DNA of 64,000 nt, taken from contig CANSAE010000004.1 of assembly GCA_947644595.1 (NCBI GenBank), positions 1 to 64,000 on the forward strand. The letters run 5' to 3'. How positions within the stretch are numbered: the stretch's first letter is position 1; each line of letters begins with the position of its first letter. Position numbers and translations under genes: made by a program. This document shows positions 9,701 through 23,700 of this stretch, one piece after another. This stretch comes from an uncultured Clostridia bacterium. GTDB taxonomy: Bacteria > Bacillota > Clostridia > Oscillospirales > Oscillospiraceae. The notes beneath the pieces are model-generated. The model was not told the DNA's origin, did no database searches, and saw nothing but the letters and a program-made list of their open reading frames with translations.

Positions 9701-11719
9701 CTGGGCCGCATCAAATACCGTTGTGTCATACTGGAAGCCGAAAGTACCGTCCAGAACCGTACCGGTGGGCGCATTGACTACAGAGACGGTAACCTCCATC
9801 TCTGTTTTAGTCGCGGGATCCTTCCACTTGCCTTCCACTGCATAGTACATATCGCTGATGGCTTCGCCCACTTTAGAATCAATTGCATCTGTAATCGCTA
9901 CATCCGCACCGCCGGTAGCGGTTCCGGTCTTAACGACTTCATCGGCCTCGCCCTGATTGACAGTAACCGTGGTCGTTTTCGTTCCCCCACTCTCGCTGCT
10001 TTCAATATCAAGCGTATACTTCACATCATCCTTGCCGGGGGCAGAAACTGTATAGGTATACTTACCGTCCGGCAAACGCAGCGTGACATTTCCATCGCTG
10101 TCCGCCTGAACACGAGTCGGGCCGATGGGAGATGAGCCTGTGCCGGCCCAGCTCACCGTAACTGTGGCATCGGGCTGGACCGCACCGGTGCTGTCCTTGA
10201 TGTTCAAGATAAAGCTCGTTTTCGGCGTGCTCATGACAACATTGCCTGTACTGTCGGTATTCACACCGCCGGACAATGTAAATACATTGTTCTCCAATGT
10301 GCGCATTTTGCCTGTCTGCGTACCATATCCGGTACCGGATATGGTCACATCATAGTCCTTGTTCGGCACAGCGCTGATTGCCACACGTCCGTTGGAGTCT
10401 GTCACCGCGCTCTTGGTGATGACCTCCGAGCGGGTTTCTTCAGAAGCAACATAGGTCCCGCCGGAGACAATGCCTTTCAGGCCCGTACCGGACACAGTAA
10501 CCTCTGCACCGGATACGGAGACTCCCGCATCGTTCAGAACCGTCAGAACATAAGTCTGAGGCTCCACCGTGGCCAGCATGGCATACATGTTGACCGTTTG
10601 CGGGGTGTCTGCTGCAACCGTGAAGTCTCCGGAGCAATCCGTATAAGCATCACCGTCAGAATTTACTTCACCACTCGCCGGAGTGACCGTCCAGGTATAG
10701 TCGCCGGGGTACAGCTTCAGCTTGCTGCCTTCAATCAATGTGGCATTTCCGCCGGCAGTTGTTTTTCCGGTCAGTGCGCCGGCCTCTGTTGCAGAAAAGC
10801 CGCCGGGATAAGCCGCCAGACTGCTCTCCCCATCTACCTTGACGCCATCCGCAGCCGTGATGGTGATGGCCGGCGCGTTGGTCAGGAAGTCACTGCTCCC
10901 CGCCGTAGCTGTCACATTGAACGTGACATCCACGGGGGTAAGAGGCTTCTCGGCCTGGGGGAAGTCCATAAAACACGCGCCATAGGAGGTTGCTTTAGCA
11001 CCAAACACAGTTTTTGCACCCGCTTGATCTGTTCCCTTGTCAGGATAAAGCGTAAAAGTGTTCTCGTTAATTGTCTTTCCTTCGTTTAGCTTAAAATACA
11101 TTGTATACATTTTGACCAATGTATCAGCCGGGGGCGTATAAGAAGTACCATCGGAATCATCAGTACCTTTAATAAATGTCTTTGTACCGCTGGGGAAGGT
11201 GTTTTTAATTGGTATTTCAACTTGAACAACACCTGCTTCAGGAACAAATACTGCCAGCGGATCTGCAAATCCAAAACTTGCATGTGTGGGATTTGCTGCT
11301 ATTGCTGCGTTAATTTGTTGCTCTTTAAGTGTATCTTGGAGCATACTGCGCTGTATATTTTCCCAATACACTGTTTCAGCCGTAGGTTCAATGGGTAACA
11401 TCAGAATCTCATCTTCTGTTGCACCGTTTTCATCACAAAATGTGACTATATCTGTATCGTATTTGATACGGATTGCCCATGTATTGGATTGCGGAATATT
11501 GTACATTCCTATTGTCAATCCATAGTACTCTTCGCCGCTGTCAGTTGTTTTTTTTGTGAGAGTAACAACTTGACCTTGGAATCCCTCAGGGATGGCGCCG
11601 TCAGCGCCATCCCATCTCATCATTGAACCTGTAGGTGTATCAACCGCAAATACCACAGTAGGGAATATTGATATTAGCAGGCTCAACATTAGCAACACAC
11701 TCAGTATTCTTCGTTTCAT
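6788..11719 (-). CDS. Large secreted multi-domain protein with C-terminal dockerin-like module
   Basis: 1,643 residues. The signal peptide is MKRRILSVLLML through about residue 25. The N-terminal region (about 30-250) and a later block (about 590-760) have cohesin-like strand patterns (YYGLTIGMYNIPQ, IKYDTDIVTF; TFGFQYDTTVFDA). Between and after them are several carboxypeptidase-regulatory-like segments (VLNDAGVSVSGAEVTVSG; LNIKDSTGAVQPDATVTVSW; FNVVDVESAPIDGATVTL), which are stalk or spacer folds in surface proteins. The last 85 residues contain a dockerin-like pair, GDADHDNVVISIGDISQVNN and ADIDESGKLAAGGENLTVDM, with the second half-repeat extended. A GGAG ribosome-binding site lies 8 bases before the ATG. 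The gene starts 13 bases after the stop of the giant gene, consistent with one transcript. No enzyme motif is visible. Confidence 0.82.
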   Translation of the reverse strand: MKRRILSVLLMLSLLISIFPTVVFAVDTPTGSMMRWDGADGAIPEGFQGQVVTLTKKTTDSGEEYYGLTIGMYNIPQSNTWAIRIKYDTDIVTFCDENGATEDEILMLPIEPTAETVYWENIQRSMLQDTLKEQQINAAIAANPTHASFGFADPLAVFVPEAGVVQVEIPIKNTFPSGTKTFIKGTDDSDGTSYTPPADTLVKMYTMYFKLNEGKTINENTFTLYPDKGTDQAGAKTVFGAKATSYGACFMDFPQAEKPLTPVDVTFNVTATAGSSDFLTNAPAITITAADGVKVDGESSLAAYPGGFSATEAGALTGKTTAGGNATLIEGSKLKLYPGDYTWTVTPASGEVNSDGDAYTDCSGDFTVAADTPQTVNMYAMLATVEPQTYVLTVLNDAGVSVSGAEVTVSGTGLKGIVSGGTYVASEETRSEVITKSAVTDSNGRVAISAVPNKDYDVTISGTGYGTQTGKMRTLENNVFTLSGGVNTDSTGNVVMSTPKTSFILNIKDSTGAVQPDATVTVSWAGTGSSPIGPTRVQADSDGNVTLRLPDGKYTYTVSAPGKDDVKYTLDIESSESGGTKTTTVTVNQGEADEVVKTGTATGGADVAITDAIDSKVGEAISDMYYAVEGKWKDPATKTEMEVTVSVVNAPTGTVLDGTFGFQYDTTVFDAAQTTFTPDDTLINVPTKDGDGWFFTNPTSDKNDSYAYHVFYWKAGTVTSGNFTEVPIGGGSTPVKIATYTLKVNQALADQGVDAISAKMNDKTLSCRSFQKTTLPDEYKTVVPNLNANELAAHWAQHWQNADDSRRSSTSWQFHALDAQYALDGGFYQVRTKKDTGATTPQDIRMQITFDDSNVNKAVQFNVVDVESAPIDGATVTLMLNGNPATNKDGDPVVGTTDEFGKVTIQLPNPNETGYAFIVDGKGYKSYPEDTDTYPNGKPLSEYPNLDDVITVVLNPDNAPDVIVRPADQVTLLGSNKFNVDGTNYIFNVEAKPGYVLTNDPPKLKDITLEVYKKDTNGDPDDSTKVTIDGTNLSWNAEENHFEIKPLSYNEEYVIVIQVAAAAIEKKTDGYKVNVRADAAGGYFNVDVQATGSTFDKTVTDNTTKLNTVVETLAADNSTSSTYHFYANEPADDANKDLKAQNKVYEGFVINQLLVNGAPVNLTDAERIHGVSERLLGITKDQDITVTYMKAKIDAKDTETPGDDEILKEPAPTPIGDAIVTVVVGSYGSVTVGSNPAQNGPGTKDYTVTAGGNFEMTVTANTSVVQPDNTTADYEIDKVIVMDADGTLTTVYDEADPSAADTAKWDTAAGKLTLSAITAGDHKVVMVTFKNVAGETMQAMVQTVNIAGNGNIAQSGLLPYTIGDEPVFTLTPDASWDLSELKVKEPEASELSKKRYAVQGQDESGNTIYTYKMDALKAGTTVLSYEFKETAYDVRLTVHYAMNSSSFSGFTPVTDVSISYVRMSGGDGSAKTGTQTYNKSNISMEQEYALSLPAGKWTLTVSKPGYLDFVITDFIIKDDGTVEGDGTTNTKINTDDLSGTSSIVFGQLEGDGQKLHLVAPVIGDADHDNVVISIGDISQVNNGLISGSTQASRDHADIDESGKLAAGGENLTVDMTYVVNSFGRGVTRMSYADFVKSATYEKA

Positions 11720-11732
11720 GATGCTTTCTCCT

Positions 11733-14700
11733 TTAATTGGATTTCCATGCTACTGAAATAGATTTACGGTTGTAATTGGAACTGATGATAGCCGTATCGT
11801 TAAAGTCAATTACAGCGTCACCCGTTATATCGCCCATTCCAATATTTCCAGATTTATTGTAATTAAGCTTTGCAACCGCCATATCGTTAAAGTCGATATC
11901 GCCATCACCATTCACATCACCCGCACAGAGAATTAATGTGCCAAGTTTAAGCTCCTCATTTGCGCTAAGTCCATTTAGCGCGATATCAGTTATTGTATAA
12001 TTTGTACAGCCCGTTTTGGAAGCGATAACTGTATACAATCCAGCATTCGCTGAGACATTCACCCGTAGGAAAAAACTACCGTCTGTATCAATAACAACTG
12101 TGTAATCTTTACCTTCGGTCAATGTTATTTCGCCTTGCTTAATTGCAAAGGTTACCCCACCAATATCACCGCCTCGAATTGTCACTTGTCCCGTCAGGCG
12201 GACGCCGACGCTGGAATCGGTCACGCCGTCGCCGTCGTTGTCCACATTTTTGTCCGGCTGGTCATCGCCGTCGATGTCCTCATTCACACCGGTAGCAATT
12301 TTGTAGACCTTCTCCTGGGGACCGCTGTATAAGAAGCCATGGGCCGGGACCTCCACTTCCTTAATGCACTGGACCTGAACTTCATAGGTCTCGGCATTGG
12401 CAATGGCGTATTCCACGCAGTCAATGTCCAAATACCATTCGCCGGCCTCATTTTGCTTGAGGTCGCCGACTGCAAACGTTCTTTCATCGTTGCTGCCGAC
12501 CTTTACGCCAAAATGAGTGATTCCCTCGTCATCCGCCGCCTTCCAGAACAAACGGAATTTTGCGTTCTCCCATTCGGGTTCGTTGTTCTCATCCAGCACA
12601 GGGTCCCCGTTTTCATCCACTTTTTCCTTGGCCGCAATATACACAGCGCGCAGGTCCGTCGGCACACTGGGCGCCGTGGGAATCTCCGGATCCTCTGTCT
12701 GATTGGTCTCAATCGTCGCCGGATTGGATTTCGCACTTTCCAAAATGGTATCTGCTTCTTCTCCGCTTCTGTACGATGTGACCTGGAAGGCATAAGAGGT
12801 CTTATCCTCCAAATTCACGCCGGGCACATCTGCCAATTTCACGGTGCAGGTCGTTCCGCTGATGGTGACCGCTTCAGACAAAACATCCAACATCTGCTGC
12901 TTACCATTGGTGTCAAATAGGTCAATGTACACGTTGTAACCGTCCGCGCCGGCAGAATCCGCCCACTGGATGGTGACCACACCGGTCTTTTTATCGTAAC
13001 TTGCCGTCACGCCGACAGGTACTCCGGGCGCCACGATCTGTTTCCGGGCGTTTACAATGACCATGTTGGAGGGCTTGCTTTCTCCGTCTGTCACCGCTTC
13101 GTCATTTTGTATAGATACCGCAGTCACATAGAAAATGTAATCCTTACCGGCAGCTACATCCACCGGGCAGGACATTGTCCCATCGGCATTGTCTGTGATA
13201 GCCGCGTCCTCCAGCTTCAGCATTTCGGGAACTACGCCTTCATATTCCGCGTAATAAACGTTGTAAGATACACCGTAGTCACCCACCGCCTCTGCCTGGC
13301 TCCAGGTCAACAGCACTGTGGCAGTCTCTTCGTCAAAGGTCACTTCTCCGTCCTGCTTCAAGTCCTTCACAGAAACAGGTGCAGTCTCAGACGGGTCTTC
13401 CCCACTCTCTGGCACATAAACCATGGGGATGGAACTGGCATCCTTGCTGATGCTGGAGCCTCCGGACGTCCGGGTCACAATTGCTTTAACATAAATCGTA
13501 CTGGGATCCGTGGCGGAGACCTGGATATTCGCCGTAAGGTCTGCTGTAACGCGTTCGACAAGGGAGCCGTTCACATAGACCTCGTATTGATCCGCCCGCA
13601 CCTGCGTCGCCGCATCCGACCAGGTAACCGCAACCATGAGTTCCCCATCCGGCACAGTCTCTTCCGGCAAAGCATCTACGACCTCCACGCTCTCAATCAC
13701 CGGCACATCCGGCACCGGTACCTCAGCATAGATAGACACCGCATCCGTCGCCTTGCTGGTTTCCGCATTTGCAAGATCGTCCTTGCTGCCATAAACCGCC
13801 TTAACTCTGTACAATGTCGTAGTTTCCGGCTTGACATGCACAATACACTCAGTCGCTTCAATCAATTGTGCCTCGTCCTCAGCACCATTTTCCTGGAGAC
13901 GGTAACCGATCAGATCGGCAGATGCAGTGGTCGGTGCGGACCAAGTCAGCTTATAATCGCCAAAGATATTCGGAATCTCCTCAAAGGTCAGGTCTACCGG
14001 CGCGTCACTTCCAGGAACGAAAATCTGAGAGATATTGGACTTTCCGCCCTCTCCAACGCTGTTGATGGCAGACATTTGGAAGGACATAAACTGGTTCGTA
14101 TTGATGACATTGCTGCCATCCTGACTCTCGTACACGAATTGTGTATTTCCATTCTCATCCGATACGGGAATCACGAATTCCTGCTTCACATCATCAATGT
14201 AGAGCTTGTAACCCACAATCTCAACACCGCCATTGTTTGCAGGAGGCATCCAGGTCAAAACCACACGTTTCAGTCCCTCCGGCCTTGCCTGAAGATTCGT
14301 CGGAGCATCAGGAACCTTCAGTTGTGTCACCGGGTCTGCAATACCATCCATATCCCGGTCGATGTTGTAGTCCTCGTCATCCAATTCGCCGTTGGTATTC
14401 ATATCCAGATTCAGCGAACTGTTTACAATGACTGTATTCGCCGCAGACGCTCCGCCGTAGTTCACCGCCGTGATAGAGAAATTGTAAGAAATCTGCGGGA
14501 CTGCGGCAAAGCCGTAATACAAGTCACGCACATCCGCGGAATATACCTCATCGCCTGCGCTGTCCGTAACGGAAATGTGGTAAGAATCCGCATTTTCCTT
14601 TGCTTCCCAGTACACCGTGATATATCGGCTGTTCAGTGCGCTGAGATAATACTTAATTTCCGGAACGCCCGGCGCTTCAATGCTCATGGGCGTTGCCTCC

Positions 14701-17700
14701 ACTGTTGCAGACGGCGTGCTGGAGCCCTTTTGATTGACTGCCGTTACATAGATTTCATAGGCCGTGCCATTGTTCAGGCCCGTAATCGCGGCAGACGTCG
14801 CACCGCGCACCTCCAGTGTCCGATAATAGCTCACGCCCGTCGGCTTATAGAACACCTCATAGTGGTCCACGCCCGCCCCCACATAGTTCGGGGCCGTCCA
14901 GCTCACATTGATCGTTCCGTTTCCGCCTGAAGCCTGAATATTGGTCGGTGCGCCAGGCTCCGTATCCGCAACCGCGCCGCTGAGGGTCACAAGCTGCATA
15001 TCCGATTCGACGCTGTAATCCTCTACGGATTCATTCTTGGCAGACACCGTTACCATATAGTCGCTGCCCAGCCGCAGAGCTTCATCTGCAAAGGTATAGC
15101 TGATGTAATTGCGGCTCACATTCACTTCGCAGTCGTCGGGAGTGATGACCTTTTCCAAAATCGGCCGAAGGATGTCATTGTTATCGTACTCATATACCTT
15201 CAGCTTGTAGTGGGTCACTTCGCTGCCGCCGTTATCCGTCGTGGGCAGCCATCTTGCTAGCAACTGGCTGTTCGCCGATGTCACCGATACCCAGGACAAC
15301 TTTGCCGGCGCGGCATGGGTGGTCATTGTGACCTCCGCCGCTTCACCGTTTCCGATGCTGTTCACCGCCCGCACGGTAAAGGTATACTCGGTACGGGCAC
15401 TCAAGCCTTCAAAGGTATATGTGATCTGTCCATCCGGATTCTCAGCATCGGGATAGACCATATATTGTCGGCCATTTCCGGCAACCACATAATATCGGAT
15501 CGCCAGACCGCCATCCATTTCTGGCGGCATCCAGGAAAGCTCAATCGTCTTATCGCTGGTTGCCTTTGCCGTCAGACCAACAGGGGCCTCCGGCGCTGTG
15601 CCCGGAGAGACTGTACACACATTGGAGCGCATGCTTTCACCGTTCTCGTTCCACGCTGTCACTTGGATCTGATAGGTCTCACCGTTGCTCAGGTTCCGAA
15701 TCACCGCCAGCTTTGCGCTACGGTCCGCATCCTGTGCAAACTCATTGCCCTGCGAATCCCGTACATAAATCGTGTACTTGACAACATCCGCGTCATTATC
15801 CGGCTTCATCCAAGTTACAGTCGCGCCGCTCTGCTGCGCCACTGCCGCAGCATTCTTCGGCGCATCAGGTGCGCCAACGGTAATCGTTCTGCCTGGGCTG
15901 TAATCACCAGCGCCGTTCATATTGAAGGCACGCACTTTGACCGTGTATCTGGCCTTGTTGGGCAAAGCTGCACCTTCCGGTGTCTGCGTAATGTCCCAAC
16001 TGGTGGTTTTCGGATCACTGACAATGATTTCCGTCCATTCAGTTCCGTTTCCATCGGTAACCAAAATGCCGTACTGTGTCAAAGAGAATCCACTGACCTG
16101 TGACGGCATTTTATACGCCACATGCAGCACATTTCGGGAATGTGCATCCTTATAGGACGTCAGCGTCACTTCCGGAGCATCCGGAACGCCGGTGGCAATG
16201 TAGAGCATCTCATCCTCAGACGGCGCCGCACTGCCGCAGGTCTTTCCGGTTCCGGTATAGGCCACTACATACACCGGGTAGCCTCTTCCGGTATCACCCT
16301 TGTTGCCGTTGGTCACGCCGGAAACCACCGCTTTCATGCGGCTGCCCTCATCGGTAATTTTCACCAGGTCCTCGAAATAGTCCTGACCGTCCCAGTTGAC
16401 TACATACCGGATATCATCCCGGCCCATGCCGTTTGCTTTGTTGAAATAAATCGTGAAGGTCGAATTTCCTACGGAATATTCACCCTCGCCCCTGTAAAGC
16501 TCCGGTGTAGTGGGATTCGTCCAGGGCATTCCGTCCTTGCTGTTGCTGATTAGTCCGTTGAGCGTCATCCCGTCATTTACGCGGACCGCACGCACCGCAA
16601 AGGAATGCTCCCTGCCGTATGCTTCCACAGCAAACAGTTCCTTGCTCAGTGTAAACGGAACGCCGGACTGAATCTGTCCCATGGGATTCCCGTCACAAAG
16701 CAGCTCGAAATAGCTCGCGTCAAAGCCATACCCATTCTCCGGTTCGCTCCAGACCGCAGTGACACTCTCGTATCCCGCCGTCAGCGATTCCAGTACCGGA
16801 GCTGTAGGCGCTCCGATCGTGACCTCGTACACATCTGTGGGCATACCGAAGCCAATGGACTCGTTATAGGCAACGACCGCAATGTAATAGGCTGTTCCGA
16901 TTCCGCGGTTGCTCTTGCTATATGCCAAGCCGCCGTTGGATACCACATTGCCAACTGCATTTTTAGGCAGTACCTGACTGTTAATCAGCGCATTCAATTC
17001 CTGGCTGGTCATCTTTGCCAGCACTTCATTAGAAGGCACTTCCTTCCCCATATTCCGGTACAAGGTCTGGACATCCACAAAGATATAATCCGTCGCACCT
17101 TCCACAGCGGTCCATTTTGCTTCAATGGTGCCGCTGACTGCGCCAACCGTGGTATACAATTCCGTGATCTCCGGCGCTTTGAGCTGACCGACAATCACCG
17201 TAACCTCTTCGGAAGCCGTCTTTCCAACGCTGTTGCACGCCTCAATCTTCACTCTGACACGTTCACCCACATGCTGCCCAGTAAGGACCCAAGTGTCCGT
17301 ATTCACAGGAACAGCGCCGTTTTGCGGAATATCATCAATCAGAATGTTATAACCGATGATCGGTGTTCCGCCATCGTATTCCGGTGCATCCCAGGTCAAG
17401 GTCAGTGTGTAGCTGTCTCCGGCACGCATGGAGTCATAGCCGGTCAATGTCGGAGCACCCGGAACTTCAAAGGTTTTTCCGGTCATGCTGGAACGGCCTT
17501 CCTCGCCAGTACCGACTTTATTGACCGCCGCGACACCGAAGCCATAGCTCACGCCGGCCTGAAGGCCGCCGATCACTGCACTCTGTCCGGAGATACTCTC
17601 GGGTACTACAATTCTCGGTGCCTCACCCTCTGTGTACAGCTGGAACACATATCCGGTAATCGCGCTGCCCCCATTAAATGCTGGGTCTTTCCATGTCAGA

Positions 17701-20700
17701 CGCATGGTATTGGCCGACTCCGGCACAGCAGTGATATTCGTAGGCTGATTGGGCACGGTCGCCGGTGTACCGGATACACCCTCAGACCTTGCGCCCTCAC
17801 CGTGTACGCTCACTGCCGAAACCTGAATATTATAGGCAGATCCATTGGCCAAGCCATCAATGGCGGTCGTATATTCTGCGCTGCCATTCGCCGGAACGGT
17901 GCCGCGCAGCGTTCCGTTGGCATAGACCTTAAACTGGGTCAATGCGACAGGGTTGCCACTTGTGTCTTCCGCCCCGGTGTCCGCATCAGGCTTGAATGAT
18001 ACCGTCAGCATTCCAACGCCGGATTCCACCACAACATCCGTGGGCGCCTTCGGCACGCCGAAGGCAAATTCTACTGCCTTCGATTTCCGGCCCTCACCGC
18101 CCAGGTTCACCGCGGAGATCTGCACTGTATAGTGCTTGCCCGGTGTCAGCGTAAAGCCATCTGTCACACGCTGAACCGTCGTTGTCCGCAGTGTATCATC
18201 ACCGGGGACCGCTGTGCCTGATACGCCAGTGATCGTCACCATGTTTCTCGGGTCCTCGACCTCACGCAGGTAAATGTTGTAGCCTGTCAAAGCCATGCCG
18301 CCGTCACTCACGCTGGACCACACCAGATCAACACTGTCTTTGGCCACCGTTACACTTTGAATTTCAGGCGCTCCGGGGGTACCGACCTTGATATGTACCT
18401 CCTCGGAAGGCAAGCTTTCGCCGTATTGGTTCCATGCAGTGACCCGAACCAAAACATTGCCGCTGATCGTGCCGTACAGCACATTGGACAAGTCCTTAAA
18501 CTGCACAGGGTCTTTTCCCTGCTGCGGCAGCCCATTCACAACCGTTGTCGTATAGGGCTTGAACTCGCCGGTTCTCTTGCCGCTGTCATTTGCCGGGGCC
18601 ACATAGATGTAATAATACTCAATCAGACTGCCGTTTCCGTCTGCTGCGTCATAGCTGCAAACGTACAGATTACCCATTCCGGGATTGACGCTCACATTGG
18701 TCGGCGCCTCCGGCAGTCCCACAAACACATGCTGCGGGTCAGAGGGATTCCCGTTGGTATCCATATCATTGCCCGAGCACGCCTCGTTTACTGCGCAGGC
18801 TACGATCAGATAATGCTGTCCATTCGCCAGCAGAGGCACTTGGACATCTTCCAGATCACCATTGCCGCCCTCCGGCACTGCTGCCGTATGTACATAACGG
18901 TACTCGCCCAGGGGTACCCATGTGCCTTCCGCATTCTGAGCCGCCTCCACCGCATACAGCTTATACGCGGTAATGGCCGCGCCGCCGTCTCCCAGCACAT
19001 CGCCGTTGTCCTCCGGATGGTGGATGTAGCTGATCCGTGCACTCTCATTGCCCGTGTAGACCACATCAATCACAGGCGCCTGAGGCCGGCTGCAGGGCGT
19101 CACGGAGGTAGACGCGGGTAAGCTTCCCGGCGTCCAGCCCACTCCGTTTCTGGAATAGGCGCGAACCTGATATTCATCGCCGTCTCTCAAATAATTGATG
19201 ACAACATAGAACCGGCCGTCTTTTCCGATACCACCGTTTCCTTCTGCGACGAATTCGCTGTAGCTCTTAGAGGTCCAGGCAGATTCGCCGTCCGTAGCTT
19301 TTTTCCATTCAATACGGTATTCATCCACGGAAGTATGGGTCTGGTCGCCGGCAGAACCGACAATGCCGCCATCACCGTCTCTTCTGGGATACTCCCAGCT
19401 CACACGGATGCCTGCATCCTGCTTCGTAGGCTCAGCAGACAAATTCAAGGGAGCATCTGGCAGGGACCAGCTCTTAAAAGCAATCTTTCTGGAATCAGAG
19501 CCATTCCCCGCGCCGGTATAGACCTTTGCGAAAATGACATAATCCGTTCCCAGGGTCATTTCGTTAATCGCCACAGACGTTTTTCCGCTCACGGCAGGAG
19601 GCATCATCTTCATGGTAGGACCATCCCCGGATTCCTCCAGGACTGTTCCCTCCGCATCGGTTTTGATTTCCTTCAAAACAGCGCCTTCTGCATCCGTGAT
19701 CGTAACAATGTACCCTTTCAGCTCGTCGCCGCCCAAATCGGTGGGATCGGTCCAGCTCACGCTGCCGGAAGTCCCTCTGCCACCGGTCAGGGTCAAGGTA
19801 AAGTCTGTCGGACTCGCTGCCGGACGGCGAGGCACAACGGAAATCAATGTGCGCTTGCCTTCTTCCGTTCCCCGCTGCTCACTAATACCATTCAGCGCAT
19901 GCACGCTGACCGTATAGACCTCGCCATCAATCAGTCTGCCGAACTCATCCTTGAGCTCTGTTAGCTCCGCGGCGCTATAGACCTTCCGATAGATCGTGCG
20001 GGTATCATCATCCGCCGGCAGCTCTGCATTGGGCGCAGTAAAATCACCGTGATAGACATACAAAACGTACTTCGTCACAGCAGAATCCCAATCGTCCTTA
20101 GACGTGCCCCAATTGACCGTGATCACGCCGCTCTGATTCTTCGGCTCCGCCGTCAGGAAGGACACCACATCGGGGATATTCATCGTCCGAACACGGTTGG
20201 ATTTTGCCGCAACGCCGTCATTTCGGTCGCCATCATTAAACTGACACTTTGCGTATGCTTCAATGATGTACTGTGTCCCGGGTGTCAGCCCCTCAATGAT
20301 CGCGCTATGCGCCAGGTTTTCTCCAAAAGCATTGAAGGAATCAAACGTAACTGTAATGTACTTCGATTGCTGCGTTTCCGGGTCATACCCCACTTCATAT
20401 TGCAAAACACGCTTTCCATTGACTGTTGTATTGGAGGCAATGGATTCCGTCAAGGTAATGCCCGCTGCGCCGGTATTGGTCGTCAAACGTACATTTACCA
20501 GGTACTGCACAATCGTAGAGCCCCGGCTGTCGGCATCGCCCCAGCTGACATACATGGATGTGTCATCAAGTGTCTGCACCTTCAGGTCCTTCGGCGCATC
20601 CGCTACCATTGCGGACATCGCCTCCGCAGACCCGGCCGGGCCGTAATCTACACCATTGTAGGCAGATACATAGACCATATATTCATAGCCTGCCTCCACC

Positions 20701-23700
20701 TGTGTCAGGGTGATGTACCGTTCCGGGCCCACCGTAGAGGTGGTGATATTCGGAGTAGAGGACTCCGGCACACCGTTAATGAGCTTATAAGCCGTTACAC
20801 GATAACGGGTGATTGCTGCGCCATCCGTACCTTTGCCGTCATCCAAGGGCAGATTCCATGTAACGCGGATAGTGCCGTTATCCGTATCCTTCTCCGTCTG
20901 AACGTTAGTCGGCGCACTGGGCGGTGCCCATGGCCGCAGAGACAAATTAAAGTCTACGCCGTCGCCGGCATCGCTGTACGCCCGGATATGCACATCATAG
21001 GTATTGCCGGACTTCAGACCGGAGGTAATATTAAAGATGTATACGCCTGTCTCTGCATCATATTGAAGCAGCTCCAGCGTCGGGATGCCGGACGCGTCCA
21101 CAGGTAGCGTCCAATTCCCCGCTACAGCGTTGTCCGCCGCGTTATACATCAAAACCTTGTATCCGAGAATCGTATTACGACTGGAGGAAGGCGCTTTCCA
21201 TGTGACAGTGCCGGAGGTCTCTCCCGTTGCCTTGGAGGTCACTTCGCGCACACTCGTCGCCACGGCGTTGGTTTCACCGGAGGCGATCTCACTGTCAAGA
21301 CCCAGGCCGTTTGCGTTCTTTGCCCTGACGATATAATAATAAGTTGTTCCCGGAGCCAGATGCCCGCCGGTCAGATCCGTACCCAAGTCCACCGCAGAAT
21401 AGTCGCTTGTTCCGTCCACATGAGGCACCGTTGCGACCTTTACGGGATCTTTCCCGGCCGCGGATACCCGGTATACTTCATATTCCAGCAGTGTTTCGTT
21501 CTGATTATCTCTGGGCGTCTGCCATGTGACCGTCAACTGATTGGTCGTGCGGTCCACATGCGCCTCATCAAACGGCAGAACCGTTACGTTCTGCGGTGCA
21601 CGGGGCGCATATGTAAAGCTGTCAGCACCCTCCTCACCGTTGCCGTCGTTATTCACAGCATAGACCGTGTAGGTATATGTGTGGCCATTTTGGGCATCAA
21701 CGCCCTGCTCCACAGAGGTGTCAATATAGGTAAAGCTCTGAGTGTCCCCATTCCAGATCAGGCCGGGATAGTTGGTGCCGCTTCCCCTGAAACTGCGATT
21801 CGCTTCCAGTGGATTTTCCGGTATCACCTCTATGCCGCGTTCATCCACGACCTTTCGGACAACACGATATTCAAAGATCCGTTCGATCCGCTCCCAGTTT
21901 TCAGGCCGGGTGAAGGTCACAGACATGCTGTCCGCCGCGCTGTCGGAGGACTTCTCCGTGGGCGCAACGGTCACCTCGGGCGCTTTCGCCACCCAGGGCG
22001 TGGCCGCCCGGGCCTCCGCCTTGGCCAAACCAGTGCTCTCACCGCTGACTGCCCGCAGCTCCACGCGGTAGACCACGCCGGGATGCAGTCCGGTTACCCG
22101 ATAGGTCATCTCGCCCCGGTGGGCGCCGCTGGTCACCACTGTAGGTACAATCGTCCCGGTGTCCATGGTTTCCGCGCCTTCCGGCGGCACATCGGTCACG
22201 TTGCCGCTGCCGTCCTCATTTGCCAGACCCAGGGGGACCAGCGTCAGTTTATAGCTGCTCACGCCGGACATGACGGGCCAGTACACATCCATCGACTGAG
22301 CGTCATAGGCCTCCGCCGTGACTGTGCCTGTGGGTTTCACCGTGCCGTTGGTACAAACCGTTTCACTCACCGTTCCCACAGAAAAACCGCCAGAGTTTCC
22401 GTAGGAGTGTACTGAAAATTGATAGTCGGTATCCGGCAGCAGGTCCGTCAGGGTCACGGTGTACATTCCATCGGACAGACTGGAAGCCAACTGCGCATTT
22501 GTGTAACTTCTCCAGACTTTATTACTACCCAAGATTCTGTAGCCGTCGACGCCACTCACAGACGAAAAACTGATGGTCACAGAACCGGGGGCCTCCTGAG
22601 GCATGACCATGATCTGCGCCGGTGCTGTAGTCATATGAGCGGGAGTAGCACTTACCACCGTACTGGGCGAGAAATCTTCTGTTGCACCCGCGCCGTTGCC
22701 TTCACCGCCGGCATAGTGGCTGTAGATCCAGCCGTGGGCTTCATGGGCCGCATCACCGATACCGCTTTTCCAAACGATATTCGGCGCCGCACCGCCTGCG
22801 CCGCCCTTACCGGCCAATACCGGGCTGCCGGAAAGGTCATTGTAGCCCAAACCACCCAGGAAGTTGGTGCCGCTGGTGCCGTTTTGTCTCACTGCGCCGC
22901 CGTTGCCGCCAGCGCCCGCGCCGCCGCCGTAACCCTGACCGCCGTTTTCATTGGCACCGCCGCCGCCTGCGCCGCCGCCGCCGAAGGAGGTCGCGGGATA
23001 GCCGCCGCCACCGCCGCCATAAACGGGCCCGCCGTTATAAGACTGGGTCGAGTTGCCGCCCGTACCGCCGTTGCCAGGGTGAGCTTCATATCCGCCGCCG
23101 TGGATGAGAGTACCGGCAGACTCGCCGTCCTGACCGTGCATATCATCGGTGACGCCGATGGTACCGCCTTTACCGCCAAGACCGCCGTTGCCGCCCATGG
23201 CCGCGCCGGAGCCGTGACCACCCGCGCCGCCGGAGGTTGCCGTTGCGTCTCCTCCGTTGGAGCCGTTGCCGCCGTAGAGCGTGCCGCGGCCGTAGAATTC
23301 CGCCGTTGCACCCACGGGGACATGAATGCCCGCCATACCGGGGGTGGTCTCCGTGGCATGGGCGCCCCGCAGGACGCTGGCCGACACAGTCTGAATCTTC
23401 ACATTCGCGCCGGGCTTCACATCAATGGCGTTCTTCCCCGCCACGCCGCTCATGTCAATGGTCACGCCATCCAACAAAATCATGCCCGTTGCAGAGGGGT
23501 CCACAGTAATGGAATACTCCGTGGTGGATCCTATGACATAATAATTGCCGTTTCCGGTGATGGTCACGTCACCATGGGAAATATCCGCATAATGATCAAT
23601 ATGGATGGCCTTGCCGTTGCTGGCCTCGACAGCGCCTGCGCCGGAACCGACGCCGGGTCCAAAGCCGGTCGTCTCAATGCCGCCCACGTTTTTCCCGGAT